Assembly (NCBI RefSeq): GCF_947507565.1
Contig: NC_089177.1
Coordinates: 2,664,648 to 2,728,647, forward strand
DNA from: Oscarella lobularis
Taxonomy: Eukaryota; Porifera; Homoscleromorpha; Homosclerophorida; Oscarellidae
DNA: 64,000 bases
Direction of reading: 5' to 3'
A program made the position numbers and the translations under genes. Of this stretch, positions 38,001 to 47,942 are shown in pieces. The stretch's first letter is position 1; each line of letters begins with the position of its first letter. The notes under the pieces were generated by a model. It was not told the DNA's origin. It did no database searches and saw only the letters and a program-made list of their open reading frames with translations.

Positions 38001-40119
38001 GATCGTTGTCGTCAATATAGCTGCTATCGTTCCCCGAGGAATCGATCTCTGAGCGTCTTTCAAATCGCCGGACCGATTCGAACCAGCCATAATACCTGAA
38101 TAGAGAGACAAATAGAAAGAAGGCTCGTCTATTGTCTCCATCCCCACGACTGACCGGTAACGGATGGAAAAAAGATTGCCAAAAGAATGGCAAATGACGA
38201 CGTAATATCTGCGACAATCAACGGCTTCACGGGTGCCTTGTCGGTGTCCTGAAATGCCTGTCCTTTCTGCAGATAATGCGACTTGCTATTGGCTGAGAAG
38301 AAAAAAAAGACGTTGAACGAATATCTAGAAAGAAGAGACGTCCTTTTACCGGTGAAATCAGTTTTGCCCAATCCCGGCACGGCCGTCAACAACTTCGAAT
38401 TGTTTCCCTTTCCCGGCAAAAACTGGCCATCGTTCGTCACGTAGTCATGGTATCGATCTTCGGGATTGTTCTGGCGAATGAAGAGCCCAAGCTCGGTATC
38501 GTTCTTGCACGAATAGGCGCTCGCATTCTCTCGCACGGCCACGCCATCGTACGTGCAGTATCTAAACAACGACGTGGAGGAGGAAGTAGATAATTTCAAT
38601 GGAACGGTCCTACTTCGTCGAGGGAAATCCGTGCCCAGCTACAAAAATTCCGACGTATATAGCAAATATAGAAATAATCACAGCCGCGAGGCAAACAGAT
38701 GCAAAATAATTCACCTAAAGATGTGGAGAACGATTGATGCCACAGATGGGGGGAGAGTATGCAAAACGACTTACATATTTGACTCCAACAAACACAATGA
38801 ACGTCAGTAAAATCAATATAACGGTACCGTAGACGCGCATGTTGTTGAATAAATCATCAGTGAATTTCATGGCAGGAGCAATGTAGGTCTTTCATTAAAT
38901 GTAGCGTGAAAAACTCGATTAGTAAATGGGGTTATTATCTTACCACCAAAAGTTCGACGGCACCTAAAATGTACATGGCTCCGGCGAACGTGGTGCCAAG
39001 GTAAAAGAGAAGGCCCACGGCGCCTCCAAATTCCGGACCTAGAGCTCTTGATATCATGAAGTAAGCGCCGCCGGCTGAGATGAACACATTACATCCCGTT
39101 GTTAAAATTAGAAAAGGCCCCTGAATTTTACCTGGGACAACTCCGTTTGTAGCAATAGCGCTCATCGATATCGCAGTCAGAAGAGTCTATAGACTTAGGT
39201 AGAAGATGTCCGTATCTGAAGAAAAACGTCCTTACGCAACAGCAGCAGATTGCCACAATGAAAAAAGCCTGAACAACTCCAGCCATTCCGACGATCCACG
39301 TCATTCGCAGAAACAGAATGACGCCGAGAATGTTCTGTATTGTCGGCAAGTAGACACCCATCAAAGTGCCCATCTTGGTTGCCTGAGAGGGAGAGAGACA
39401 ACAGCTCATTTACATACATACATGTACATTTACGTATGTACTGTGTTGTGCTATCGTTATACATTTTTTCGTTCAAAAATAATTTTTTCGTTCAAATGGT
39501 CACTTTTTTTAATTAATCAAAGTGGAGCGACCTCTTTTGTTTCCTCTACAACTTGTTTACGTATAATCGTGGCCACCTGTTGGACCACTTTTAGGCAGGT
39601 TTTCAGGGTGAAAGAATCACCTTATTCTTTTTCGGACCATCGTCCGTGTTACTAGCCGGTGCCGGATCGTATCGCGCCAACGACGAGAGCAGCGTACTGA
39701 TTTTGGGTCTCCTATGCATTTCGTCCTGCGTAGAAAACGAGAAAACGCAATCGAAATCGATTAATCGCAATGCGCACAGACCCTAACCTCGAACAGAGCG
39801 AGATTCGTCTCGCGCTGACCGCCGTCGCCCGATCGTTCGATGTCCTTGAGACTTCGAAAGGGATTTCCCTCGCTCGACGACGAGGCTAGGTAAGGGCGGA
39901 GTGTAGGCTATCGGCTCGGGGAGGGGCGCGTCCGTTCGGTTTACTCGTCGTTTCTTCGGACACTTCGCGTTTCCGATCTCGGTCGGTCGATGACGGAATG
40001 TCGGTTACGACGTCCGAGAAGGACGTCGTTTTTGCGGCTGACGTTGAGGGATTGACGGCGTTCGACGGCATTTCGTCGTCGAGATCTGAGGCCGATATTT
40101 CGAAGCGAAGTGACGACAT
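35092..40119 (-). CDS. K-Cl cotransporter (SLC12A4-7 type)
   Basis: Members of this group carry K+ and Cl- out of the cell electroneutrally and serve volume control. Exon 1 (start 40119) encodes a hydrophilic N-terminus. Then come [20 protein letters not shown] (about 39700-39820), [20 protein letters not shown] and [14 protein letters not shown] (39270-39400, TM1), [20 protein letters not shown] (about 39070-39125) with [19 protein letters not shown] (TM3), the long extracellular loop exon (38350-38600), further helices to about 36400, and the cytoplasmic C-terminus. The end is diagnostic: [48 protein letters not shown] and GREVVTIYS with TAA at 35092-35094, as in KCC proteins and unlike NKCC. 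Many exons with short introns. Which vertebrate paralogue it is closest to cannot be said; it probably predates their split. Confidence 0.93.
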
Positions 40120-40274
40120 CGTTTACGGCGTCCTATCGGTCTCTCGGACAAAGGAGACGCGTTGCACGTGATACTGGACTTTGCGGAGAACAATTGGGAG
40201 GGATTCGAGCCCGTATCGATGACGCGTCGCCCTCGTCGCCTCCCTATAAAATTTTGCATATAAAAACTGTTGCT

Positions 40275-42830
40275 CTAAACCGGACTGATGTCATTGGCAG
40301 GATGAATTTTAACCGTTACCTGTTCTTTTCGTAAATAAAGAATCAGCAGCTTCCATACAAGGCAAAGAAAGCCGCTCGCTCCAGCGATTACGAACACTCC
40401 GCCGACGTTGCTTAGTTTAAGAGGCTCTTCTCCCACGGCAGGTGTACTAGAAGAGCATTGTCCACCTTGCTCTTTCAAATTATCATTCACCAGTTGATTG
40501 ACATGTCCTTCTTGCACGTACTCAGTGATGACTTCATTTATTGATTCTCCATACGTCATTGCAAACTCTTTGGTCATGATGAAAGCGTATTGTCTCCTGT
40601 GTAGCAGAAGTCGATTGACTGTTAAATTGCAGTACAATCTAGTCAATCGTTCTATTGAACTTGAGTCAGCCACATATCCATCAAGACTTCCATTCAATAG
40701 GAGAAGAGAACCGTCGTCGTCTCTGTCCACAACGGAGATATTTTTTAGTCCGGACGTCCACAGTCTTTGGAGTTCGTTCGTATCGCGACGTCCAGCAACA
40801 GGTCGATTCCGAAACGTCAATAGACTGCCTGTTCTCTCAGCACTACCAGTGTCCGTCGTCAGAAAAGATATCATGTTAGCAGTATAAGAAGAGACGAGAA
40901 CGAGAACGACGAACAGATGCATTACGACGTAGATTCGACCAAGAAAATTTCTCATGATCACCGTACGATTTTCGTTCATAAAGAATAACGTGCTGAAGCT
41001 GAGCCACAGTCCATCTCTAAACGTCTTCACCAGTCCAAGCCATTTTACGACTAACGTGGAGATGGCAATCATTCCAAGAATAACAAGCCAAACCGTCCAT
41101 CGAAAAGGATTCATAAAATTCCACATATATATAGTGGAAGCGTCGGTGACTGCTTGAGCCGAAAGAGATGCCAATACGACGTCTGACGTGTAATAAGCTC
41201 GTGTGAACTCGGTGCCTCCTTCGTAGATTGCACTCGACGTGATTGCTCCGACGGCCATGTCCCACTTTGACGTAGACGAAAGAGCTCGACGCAAACGTGA
41301 GGTTGAGTCGTTCCACAGCGTGACTTCGATGCCAGAAAAACCGGCATCTTTAGCGATTCTTTGAACCAAATCCGCGTCCACTCCACTCCATTTTCCCGAG
41401 CTGTTCACGTAGGAAAACAGAGCGTCGGAGTGAGCAGCTATCACTTTCAGTCGTCTGTTCACCGTTTCTTCGTCATCGTCTTGGGGTGGTTTGGTGTACA
41501 CTTTTACTCCAGGAGCCAATTCGAATCCTTCGCGTTCTCTCCATTTTCCGTCAATTCTCCAGCTGGACTTTACTTCGCCACTTTCGTCTCGAAGAACGTT
41601 TGTCAGTCTCAAGGCCAATACCCTCAAAGCAGTACTATTTATACACTTTTTCAACGCCTCCTCACTAAATGCTAGACCTCCTAGCCTTCCTCGAAAGCAC
41701 GCTCGCCTGAGGGAACGAAGAAAACCGCCGCGATTTTCTGCCTCATAAAAAACCGACACACTTCCATTACCACAGGAAACGGGGACAGTGTATCGGGTCT
41801 TCTTTGCCGCGTCTCGCTGCCTTTCCGCAACAAGTTCCAACAGATCATAAAACAATGCGTTGTAAAGCTGATCAGGTTGAAATATTGAAGAACTTCTTTC
41901 CTCTGTGTCTGCTTCTCTTTCACCGCGTACGTTCGTACGTTCACTAGCAACAGCCGCGGCGCACGAACTCCACTCATTACGGCAAAGTGCAAAAATATAT
42001 ACGCTTGCGTTGGCTCTTAGCAGCATTTCCAATCCCTCCCACGATTGAACTTCCAAGTAGTCGTGCATAAAAACCACAATCGAATTGTTTGTTATCGATT
42101 TGGTCTCCACCAAGAGAGGAAGCAACATGCTAAAATAGGATAGAGAGCAATTAACAATCAGAGAATGCGCCCTCTCTTCATCAACATAATCGACCGTCGT
42201 TTCAAGCTGATCAGGATTTATCAGCACATTTTCAGTATCAAACTTGAAGGAAATGAACTGATCTGGCAAGGCAGTGTCTACTTGCTGTTGCAGAAATACT
42301 GCTTTCCGTGGCGGATTGCCTGGTCCTCTGCTTGGACGAAGGAACTCCAGTGCAGCTAAGACTGAGAGTGACTGACCGAAGTAAGGAGTCATCACATACG
42401 AGGCCTTGCTGCCTCCTTCGCGATCAACAAGTGGTATAAAAGATACGAGAGGAGTTCCAATTGACAATCCTTCGGCTAGAGAACCAAACGCCTTCAATAA
42501 ACCGTAATCCGAATGAGCTGCAAATGCAACGGAATGAAAATTAGTTTCTTGCAGTGAAGAGAAAATGTGCCGTGAGTTCGATGCTAGCCTGATCGGATCG
42601 AATGTGTATTGGTACTTGTCGTCAAAACTTAGGCGACCGCTTTGAGAACTATTTCCCGGCCACTGGATCCTGGGCCAAACAGCTGATGGGATAGTCTTTC
42701 GCAGTACGTCTTTACTAGAATAGATCAAGCTCGTTTGAAGACGTATACGTGACTGATCGTTTTCAGACATAGCCCAAGCACTGGAGAACAGAAGTAGAAC
42801 AATATAGATGCACCAGAATGGCGTAGGCAT
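40275..42830 (-). CDS. Ionotropic glutamate receptor-like channel, copy 1
   Basis: A single-exon gene for 851 residues: signal peptide (IYIVLLLFSSAWA), an N-terminal domain of about 400 residues, ligand-binding lobe S1 (about residues 455-560), membrane segment M1 (WTVWLVILGMIAISTLVV), pore loop (GLWLSFSTLFFMNENRT), M3 with SSYTANMISFLTT, the signature of iGluR gates (canonical SYTANLAAF), lobe S2 (about 660-790) and M4 (GGVFVIAGASGFLCLVWKLL). In AMPA receptors S1 has T..R, whose Arg binds the amino acid carboxylate; the aligned segment here is AITSSAIYEGGTEF, with Tyr in its place. The pore Q/R/N site aligns near Met-Asn. A tandem sister lies 191 bp upstream. Lack of introns in an intron-rich neighbourhood hints at a retrocopied ancestor. 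Ligand unknown. Confidence 0.9.
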   Translation of the reverse strand: MPTPFWCIYIVLLLFSSAWAMSENDQSRIRLQTSLIYSSKDVLRKTIPSAVWPRIQWPGNSSQSGRLSFDDKYQYTFDPIRLASNSRHIFSSLQETNFHSVAFAAHSDYGLLKAFGSLAEGLSIGTPLVSFIPLVDREGGSKASYVMTPYFGQSLSVLAALEFLRPSRGPGNPPRKAVFLQQQVDTALPDQFISFKFDTENVLINPDQLETTVDYVDEERAHSLIVNCSLSYFSMLLPLLVETKSITNNSIVVFMHDYLEVQSWEGLEMLLRANASVYIFALCRNEWSSCAAAVASERTNVRGEREADTEERSSSIFQPDQLYNALFYDLLELVAERQRDAAKKTRYTVPVSCGNGSVSVFYEAENRGGFLRSLRRACFRGRLGGLAFSEEALKKCINSTALRVLALRLTNVLRDESGEVKSSWRIDGKWREREGFELAPGVKVYTKPPQDDDEETVNRRLKVIAAHSDALFSYVNSSGKWSGVDADLVQRIAKDAGFSGIEVTLWNDSTSRLRRALSSTSKWDMAVGAITSSAIYEGGTEFTRAYYTSDVVLASLSAQAVTDASTIYMWNFMNPFRWTVWLVILGMIAISTLVVKWLGLVKTFRDGLWLSFSTLFFMNENRTVIMRNFLGRIYVVMHLFVVLVLVSSYTANMISFLTTDTGSAERTGSLLTFRNRPVAGRRDTNELQRLWTSGLKNISVVDRDDDGSLLLLNGSLDGYVADSSSIERLTRLYCNLTVNRLLLHRRQYAFIMTKEFAMTYGESINEVITEYVQEGHVNQLVNDNLKEQGGQCSSSTPAVGEEPLKLSNVGGVFVIAGASGFLCLVWKLLILYLRKEQVTVKIHPANDISPV

Positions 42831-43021
42831 TCGTGACGTTTCTTGCTGGTGCGAAGCGAACGTTGACCTCCGAATTTGAATCTCACGTGATCAGTAAATT
42901 CTTTTTGATTAGTGTAGGTATGCTTGAAAGGAGCGAAAGAGCGGGCATAATCGTCTTCGTAAATGTATAACCAATAACCGACATGATAGAGTAATAAATA
43001 ATGGTACCTTTTCGACTTTCA

Positions 43022-45703
43022 TCAGGACGGTTTGACTCGTTTGCTACGTTTGGTGAGTAGGACTAATCCTTTGGCACAGACGCAGAGCGCAGCCGCTCCG
43101 CCAGCAATTACAAACACCCCGCCTAGGTTCAGTATGCCAAGCGGCTTTTCTGTTAGATCAGACGCGCAATCAGACGCCAGATGTTCTGACAATCTCGCCA
43201 TTAGGTGGCTGTGAAGCCAATCGACAACTTTTTCATTGAATACCGCCTTGGCAATCGCTTCATTCACTCCTTCTCCGTGTGCCACAAAAAATTGATGTTT
43301 CGCAGCGAGAGAAAATTGTCGTGTATATAATTTACTCTGAATGACTGTCAAATTGCAATACGTACGGGTAAGACGATCGACTAGATGTGAATCTGCCACG
43401 TACGCATCCACCGAGTTATTGAATAGCAGAGAAGCTGCCTCCTCGTCGCTCGTGACTGGAACAATATTCCTCAGCCCAGACGTTTGCAGTCTAAGTAGTT
43501 CGTCGGAATGTTGAAGGGCGCTAACAGGACGATTTCTAAACGCCAACAGACTGACATCAGAAGTTCCACCGCTGGCGTCAGCTGTCAAAAATGATATCAT
43601 ATTAGCGGTGTACGATGATATGAGAACGAGAACGACGAAGAGTAGAACGCTGATGAAAAGACGTCCAAACGGATTCTTCATTACCACGAGGCGATTTTCG
43701 TTCATGAAATATATCACCGCAAAGCTGAGCCACATTCCGTCGGAAAACTCTTTGACCAGTCCCAGCCATTTAACGACGAACGTCGAAACGAATATCATTC
43801 CCAAAATGACGAGCCACACGGACCATTTGAAGGGATCCATAAAGTTCCACGCATATTCCCACGCGTCGACTTGCTCTGACAGAGACACCATTTGGAGACG
43901 CGAAGTGTGATAAAATCGAGTAAGATTCACGATTTTCTCCGCGTTGACTGAGGCGACAACGGCGCCAATGGCCATGTCCCATTCTTCCGATTTGGCTAAT
44001 GCTTTGAGCATAGTCCAGCTCGTACCGTTCCACGCGGTGTATTCCACGCCAGTGAAGTCGAGAGTCTCGGCAATAAAGTTTACAAGTTCAACGTCTACTC
44101 CTTTTGCTGTTCCCTCTGGGTCAATGTAGAAAAAGAGAGGATCATATGAGCCTATGACCCTCAAAGTCTTATTTGTCCTCTTCTCCACCGCATCAGCTTG
44201 TAGTGGTAAGACCAATACATTCGGTGCTAAATCTAATCCATTGGACATTGTCCACTTTCCATCAATTCTCCACCTCGATCTGATTTGACTTTCATTTACA
44301 TTCTGGTAGACGTCTGTCAACCTGAGAGGTAAAAGAGCTATTGCTGATTTGTTGAGGCAGCCTTGAAGTGTCTGCTCGCTAAAGGCCAAGCTGCCCATTT
44401 TCCCATTAAAACAGTGACGTTGAAGAGCAGAAAGAATTTTGTCGCCTTCTTCTTTGTACCAAAACGGAAAGTGAGGCCTTCCATGATAATACAGGTAGTA
44501 ATAATAAAATTGGTTATATCTTTGTACCAGAAAGTAGTAAAATGGACCGACTGGCCGAGATGACTCCCACTGACGACAAACCCAGGAAACGGGAACGTCA
44601 AAGATACTGGTATTGGAAGGGTCGTACTGGCTTATCTCTCCAGCTTCCGTTACAAACTCGGCCACGTCATGAAACAGGGCCTCATAAAAGTCCGTCGGAT
44701 CGTATTCTCTGGAGACGGCAGCTGTGCCATTCTCTGTCAAAGAACCATTGAAAGTGCATGAGTTCCACTCTGGCCTACACTGGCCAAACACATAAACGGT
44801 TGCATTGACCTCTTGGAGAACTGTCAGCCCACTCCAGAGATTCACCTCCTGATAATCGTGAAATAGAACAACGCAACTCGAGTCGCTCAGAACACCGCGT
44901 CTGACTAAGAGACGAGCGAGTTTTTCAAAAAGTTCCAGAGAGCAATCAACAATGAGCACATCGGGAAACGGTGTCTCTCCGGCAATGTCGCTGACCACTT
45001 TTTCCAGGACATCCAAGCTCACAAAAACGTCGACTATTGGCAGCCCACTAAATAAAGAAGCTTCCCCCTCGTGAAACGTCAGTAAAGAAGACGATTCGAG
45101 GCTCTCTCTGAAGATCATTACTTTCTGTAAGACGGCATTTTTTTGTAGTTGTCCGGCCTTAATTAGCTCCAAAGCAACTCGGCCCTTAAACGATTGGCCA
45201 AAATGAGGAATCAAAATGTAAGGAGTTTTATAGCCTTCTTCTTCCCAATTGTGAAGAGGCACCAAGGATATAATGGGCGTTTCCAAAGATAGTCCACCCG
45301 TGTACGACCCAATAGAATCCATCAGCTTGTAGTCCAAGTGCGTTGCCAAGCAGACGGCGTAATAATAGTAGCTCGCCTCGTACAAAGCTGGAAGAACTTC
45401 TCTGGAGTTGGCTGACGGTTTCAAAACAATTCTTGGGTCCATAAAGTACGAATCGGTTTCTGTCACGTTGTAATAATAAAAGTCTCCTTTTCTCGCGTAC
45501 GACCCTGACCACCAGTCTATGGACGACCAAATTTTTGATGGAAGGCTTTGCCTCAGCACCGCTCTGCTCGCATACAGAATCGTTGTCGACAGCTTCGTTT
45601 TGGGCTTTGGAGTTGGAATAGCGTCATTTCCAGATTGCGCAGCAGTGAAGGAAACAAGAATGCTGGCGAGCAGGAGACGGCAAAAAGGGGCAACGCAAAA
45701 CAT
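43022..45703 (-). CDS. Ionotropic glutamate receptor-like channel, copy 2
   Basis: A single-exon gene for 893 residues with the same order of domains as copy 1: signal peptide (FCRLLLASILVSFTAA), a larger N-terminal domain with many Tyr residues, S1 with VIGSYDPLFFYIDPEG and GVDVELVNFIAETLDFTGVE, M1 (WSVWLVILGMIFVSTFVV), pore loop (GMWLSFAVIYFMNENR), M3 with SSYTANMISFLTADASGG, S2 and M4 (LGGVFVIAGGAAALCVCAKG) followed by a basic tail. The S1 segment at the usual ligand-binding Arg reads AVVASVNAEKIVNLTR, with Ala where Arg is expected. The two copies share most of the channel core but diverge strongly in the N-terminal domain. Cation channel function is inferred from the pore and gate; the ligand is unlikely to be bound as in AMPA or kainate receptors. 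Confidence 0.9.
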   Translation of the reverse strand: MFCVAPFCRLLLASILVSFTAAQSGNDAIPTPKPKTKLSTTILYASRAVLRQSLPSKIWSSIDWWSGSYARKGDFYYYNVTETDSYFMDPRIVLKPSANSREVLPALYEASYYYYAVCLATHLDYKLMDSIGSYTGGLSLETPIISLVPLHNWEEEGYKTPYILIPHFGQSFKGRVALELIKAGQLQKNAVLQKVMIFRESLESSSLLTFHEGEASLFSGLPIVDVFVSLDVLEKVVSDIAGETPFPDVLIVDCSLELFEKLARLLVRRGVLSDSSCVVLFHDYQEVNLWSGLTVLQEVNATVYVFGQCRPEWNSCTFNGSLTENGTAAVSREYDPTDFYEALFHDVAEFVTEAGEISQYDPSNTSIFDVPVSWVCRQWESSRPVGPFYYFLVQRYNQFYYYYLYYHGRPHFPFWYKEEGDKILSALQRHCFNGKMGSLAFSEQTLQGCLNKSAIALLPLRLTDVYQNVNESQIRSRWRIDGKWTMSNGLDLAPNVLVLPLQADAVEKRTNKTLRVIGSYDPLFFYIDPEGTAKGVDVELVNFIAETLDFTGVEYTAWNGTSWTMLKALAKSEEWDMAIGAVVASVNAEKIVNLTRFYHTSRLQMVSLSEQVDAWEYAWNFMDPFKWSVWLVILGMIFVSTFVVKWLGLVKEFSDGMWLSFAVIYFMNENRLVVMKNPFGRLFISVLLFVVLVLISSYTANMISFLTADASGGTSDVSLLAFRNRPVSALQHSDELLRLQTSGLRNIVPVTSDEEAASLLFNNSVDAYVADSHLVDRLTRTYCNLTVIQSKLYTRQFSLAAKHQFFVAHGEGVNEAIAKAVFNEKVVDWLHSHLMARLSEHLASDCASDLTEKPLGILNLGGVFVIAGGAAALCVCAKGLVLLTKRSKRVKPS

Positions 45704-46053
45704 GCTTCCGAGAGTAGAAAAGTAGCACGTGAGCAGGAGGGGCTGGCAACGCCCTGCATAAGGAAGGCAATGTTGGAGTTTTCAGTTCGCATAAATAGGT
45801 TCACAAGTGCCGTCGAGAGTCACAAACAGCTGATCCGCCGCCTGCATGTTTGTTGTTTCGTGCAGAAACCGAGATATCTCCGACAAAAAGGCGGGGGAGG
45901 AAGTGGGAGGAGCAAAGACCATTCGACCTTCTGCCAATTTCGTCAAAAGTGCACCCTTCAGAAGCTCGGAGCAATTTCATCGCAGCTTTCTTTGACGCTC
46001 CAAGTAGCTAAGCTAAATGATAGGGCTTGAGCTAATGCTGTGTTGCTCACGTG
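45704..46053. promoter_or_regulatory. Divergent intergenic region, iGluR copy 2 / heparanase
   Basis: A 350 bp head-to-head spacer that must hold both promoters. I see no TATA box or repeat that stands out; a short G-rich run lies at 45890-45910. Confidence 0.5.
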
Positions 46054-47878
46054 ATGATGCTCAAGGCCGTCGTCTTTGCCGTCTGGCTTTCTTCTGCCAT
46101 ATCGATCAATGTCGTCGAATTCGACGTTGACACGAGCAAATTGTACACTCGCACTTCGGAATACTTGGTCTCCGTAACGATTGATGCGCAAAATATTCGC
46201 AAAAATTGGCTCGGCGCGCAAGAATTCAAAGCTGAGCGAATGATAAACATGGCCAAGGCTCTCTCCCCAGCGGTTCTGCGCCTTGGAGGAACGGCCGAAG
46301 ACACGATCACCTTCAATGAGACAGCCACAGAATTGGGCAACTTTCCCAATGGATCGTACGCAATGAACGCCACCCAGTGGGACATCATCAACAATTTTGC
46401 AATGAGAATCAATTGGAATTTGACGTTTGGGTTAAACAGTCTGCTGAGAAATCCAAATGGGAGTTGGAATTCAGCCAATGCCCTGAAACTCTTCAAGTAT
46501 ACGAAATCCAAGGGGTATCAAGTCAGTTGGGAGCTCGGAAACGGTACACGTACTGTAACGAAGCAATGATAAATCATTTTCTAAAATATCTTTCTAGAGC
46601 CGGATATCAAGCAGCATCAGATCAATTTCACTGTCCACCCAGAGCAAATGGCTCACGATTTTCAGACACTTCGTTCTATCATAGACAACTTGAGCCTCAA
46701 TCCGACAGCCTCAATTCGATTGGCTGGACCAGATACAACCAAAGTGAGCAAAACCGGCGCCTCTGACTATTATTCAAGGTGATGTGGTTATTGACCAACA
46801 CCAGATGCGATATTGAGTGTGAATCTCCTTTAGGTTTCTCAAAACGTTGGGTGATGGCGTAGTCGATGCCGTGACCTGGCACCAGTAAGGCTCATTGGGA
46901 ACAATAGATGTAGCCCAACTGAAATTCCGCTTTAGTTATTACGGAAGCAACGTACACGTTACATCTGATAATTTTCACGACGTTCAGACGCTGGACAGTC
47001 TAATACCAGCTTTGCAATTTGCAAGATCGCATGCTGAACGCTTTGCACCCAGTGCAGAGTTGTGGCTTGGAGAGACAAATTCCTTTACCGGAGGAGGAAT
47101 CGAAAATCTCACCGACGCTTATGCCAGCGGATTTCTGTGCGTAGAATCTTCCAACGGCCAGTGAATAATTATGGTTTTTAGTTGGCTAGACAAACTGGGT
47201 CTTGCAGCAGCAACAAATCATTCTGTTGTATGCCGTCAGCAATTTTACGGCAATACCAATTACGTCTCTCTTCTTGATAAGTATCTGAATCCCAATCCAG
47301 TAAGAAACCTGTGACTTCGTATACGTACTGGTACATTCAAGTGAAATCCACTAGGATTATTTCACGACTCTTCTGCACAAACGACTCGTTGGAAGAGGCG
47401 TCTTGAATGTTTCAGGAAGCACGAACGTCAACAGGACAGTCCGCGTTTATGCTCACTGTGCCTCGTCCCAAAAGTACAGCCTACATCAATATCCAAATTT
47501 CGGATAACACCATCGGTTGTAGTAGGTATGAGCCCGGCGCCGTTGCTCTTCTCGTTGTCAACATCGAAAAGAATTCGGTCCAGCTAAAGCTCGGTTCTCT
47601 CGGGGGGAGTCAGGTGGACTTGTATCTTTTGACTCCGACTAGCGGATCTATTGACAGCCGGTTGGTCGTCCACATCGGCATTTCTTTGACTTTTTCAATG
47701 CTGTTTCTTTAGGGAAATCGACTTGAACGGCGAAACACTTCGCCTAATCAACAACTCGACTCTACCCGATGTCTCTCCAAAGAAACTGGCGCCTCCGACG
47801 TCCATTACGTTTCCTGCTTTGACCTACGGCTACGTCGTACTCCCCAATGCCAAAGCCGAAGCCTGCATACATGACTGA
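46054..47878 (+). CDS. HPSE: Heparanase (glycoside hydrolase 79)
   Basis: Heparanase is an endo-beta-glucuronidase that cuts heparan sulfate in lysosomes and the extracellular matrix. ATG at 46054 (the frame upstream is GTG) begins a signal peptide. Exon 1 (46054-46543) has LSPAVLRLGGTAEDTITF and ends in ELGN; the next exon completes the proton-donor motif NEPD, with Glu near residue 164. Later exons have TASIRLAGPDTTK, LKTLGDGVVDAVTWHQ, then ELWLGETNSFTGGG, whose Glu is the nucleophile (about 47050-47100), WLDKLGLAAATNHSVVCRQQ, the LHKRLVGRGVLNVSG block and a C-terminal beta domain ending ITFPALTYGYVVLPNAKAEA with stop at 47876-47878. Both catalytic acids are present. About 500 residues. The bacterial-type ispE starts only 64 bp after the stop and no AATAAA lies between. 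Confidence 0.92.
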
Positions 47879-47942
47879 CGCACTCTCCGCGAGCGAACAA
47901 AGAAAAACGTAAACATTCACAGCGTGCGTACGTTAGTCGCAT

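Noticed and set aside
39886-40334. Separate gene on the plus strand at 40110-40334
   Set aside because: It overlaps exon 1 and the promoter of the K-Cl cotransporter and the 3' end of the iGluR gene; no coding features.
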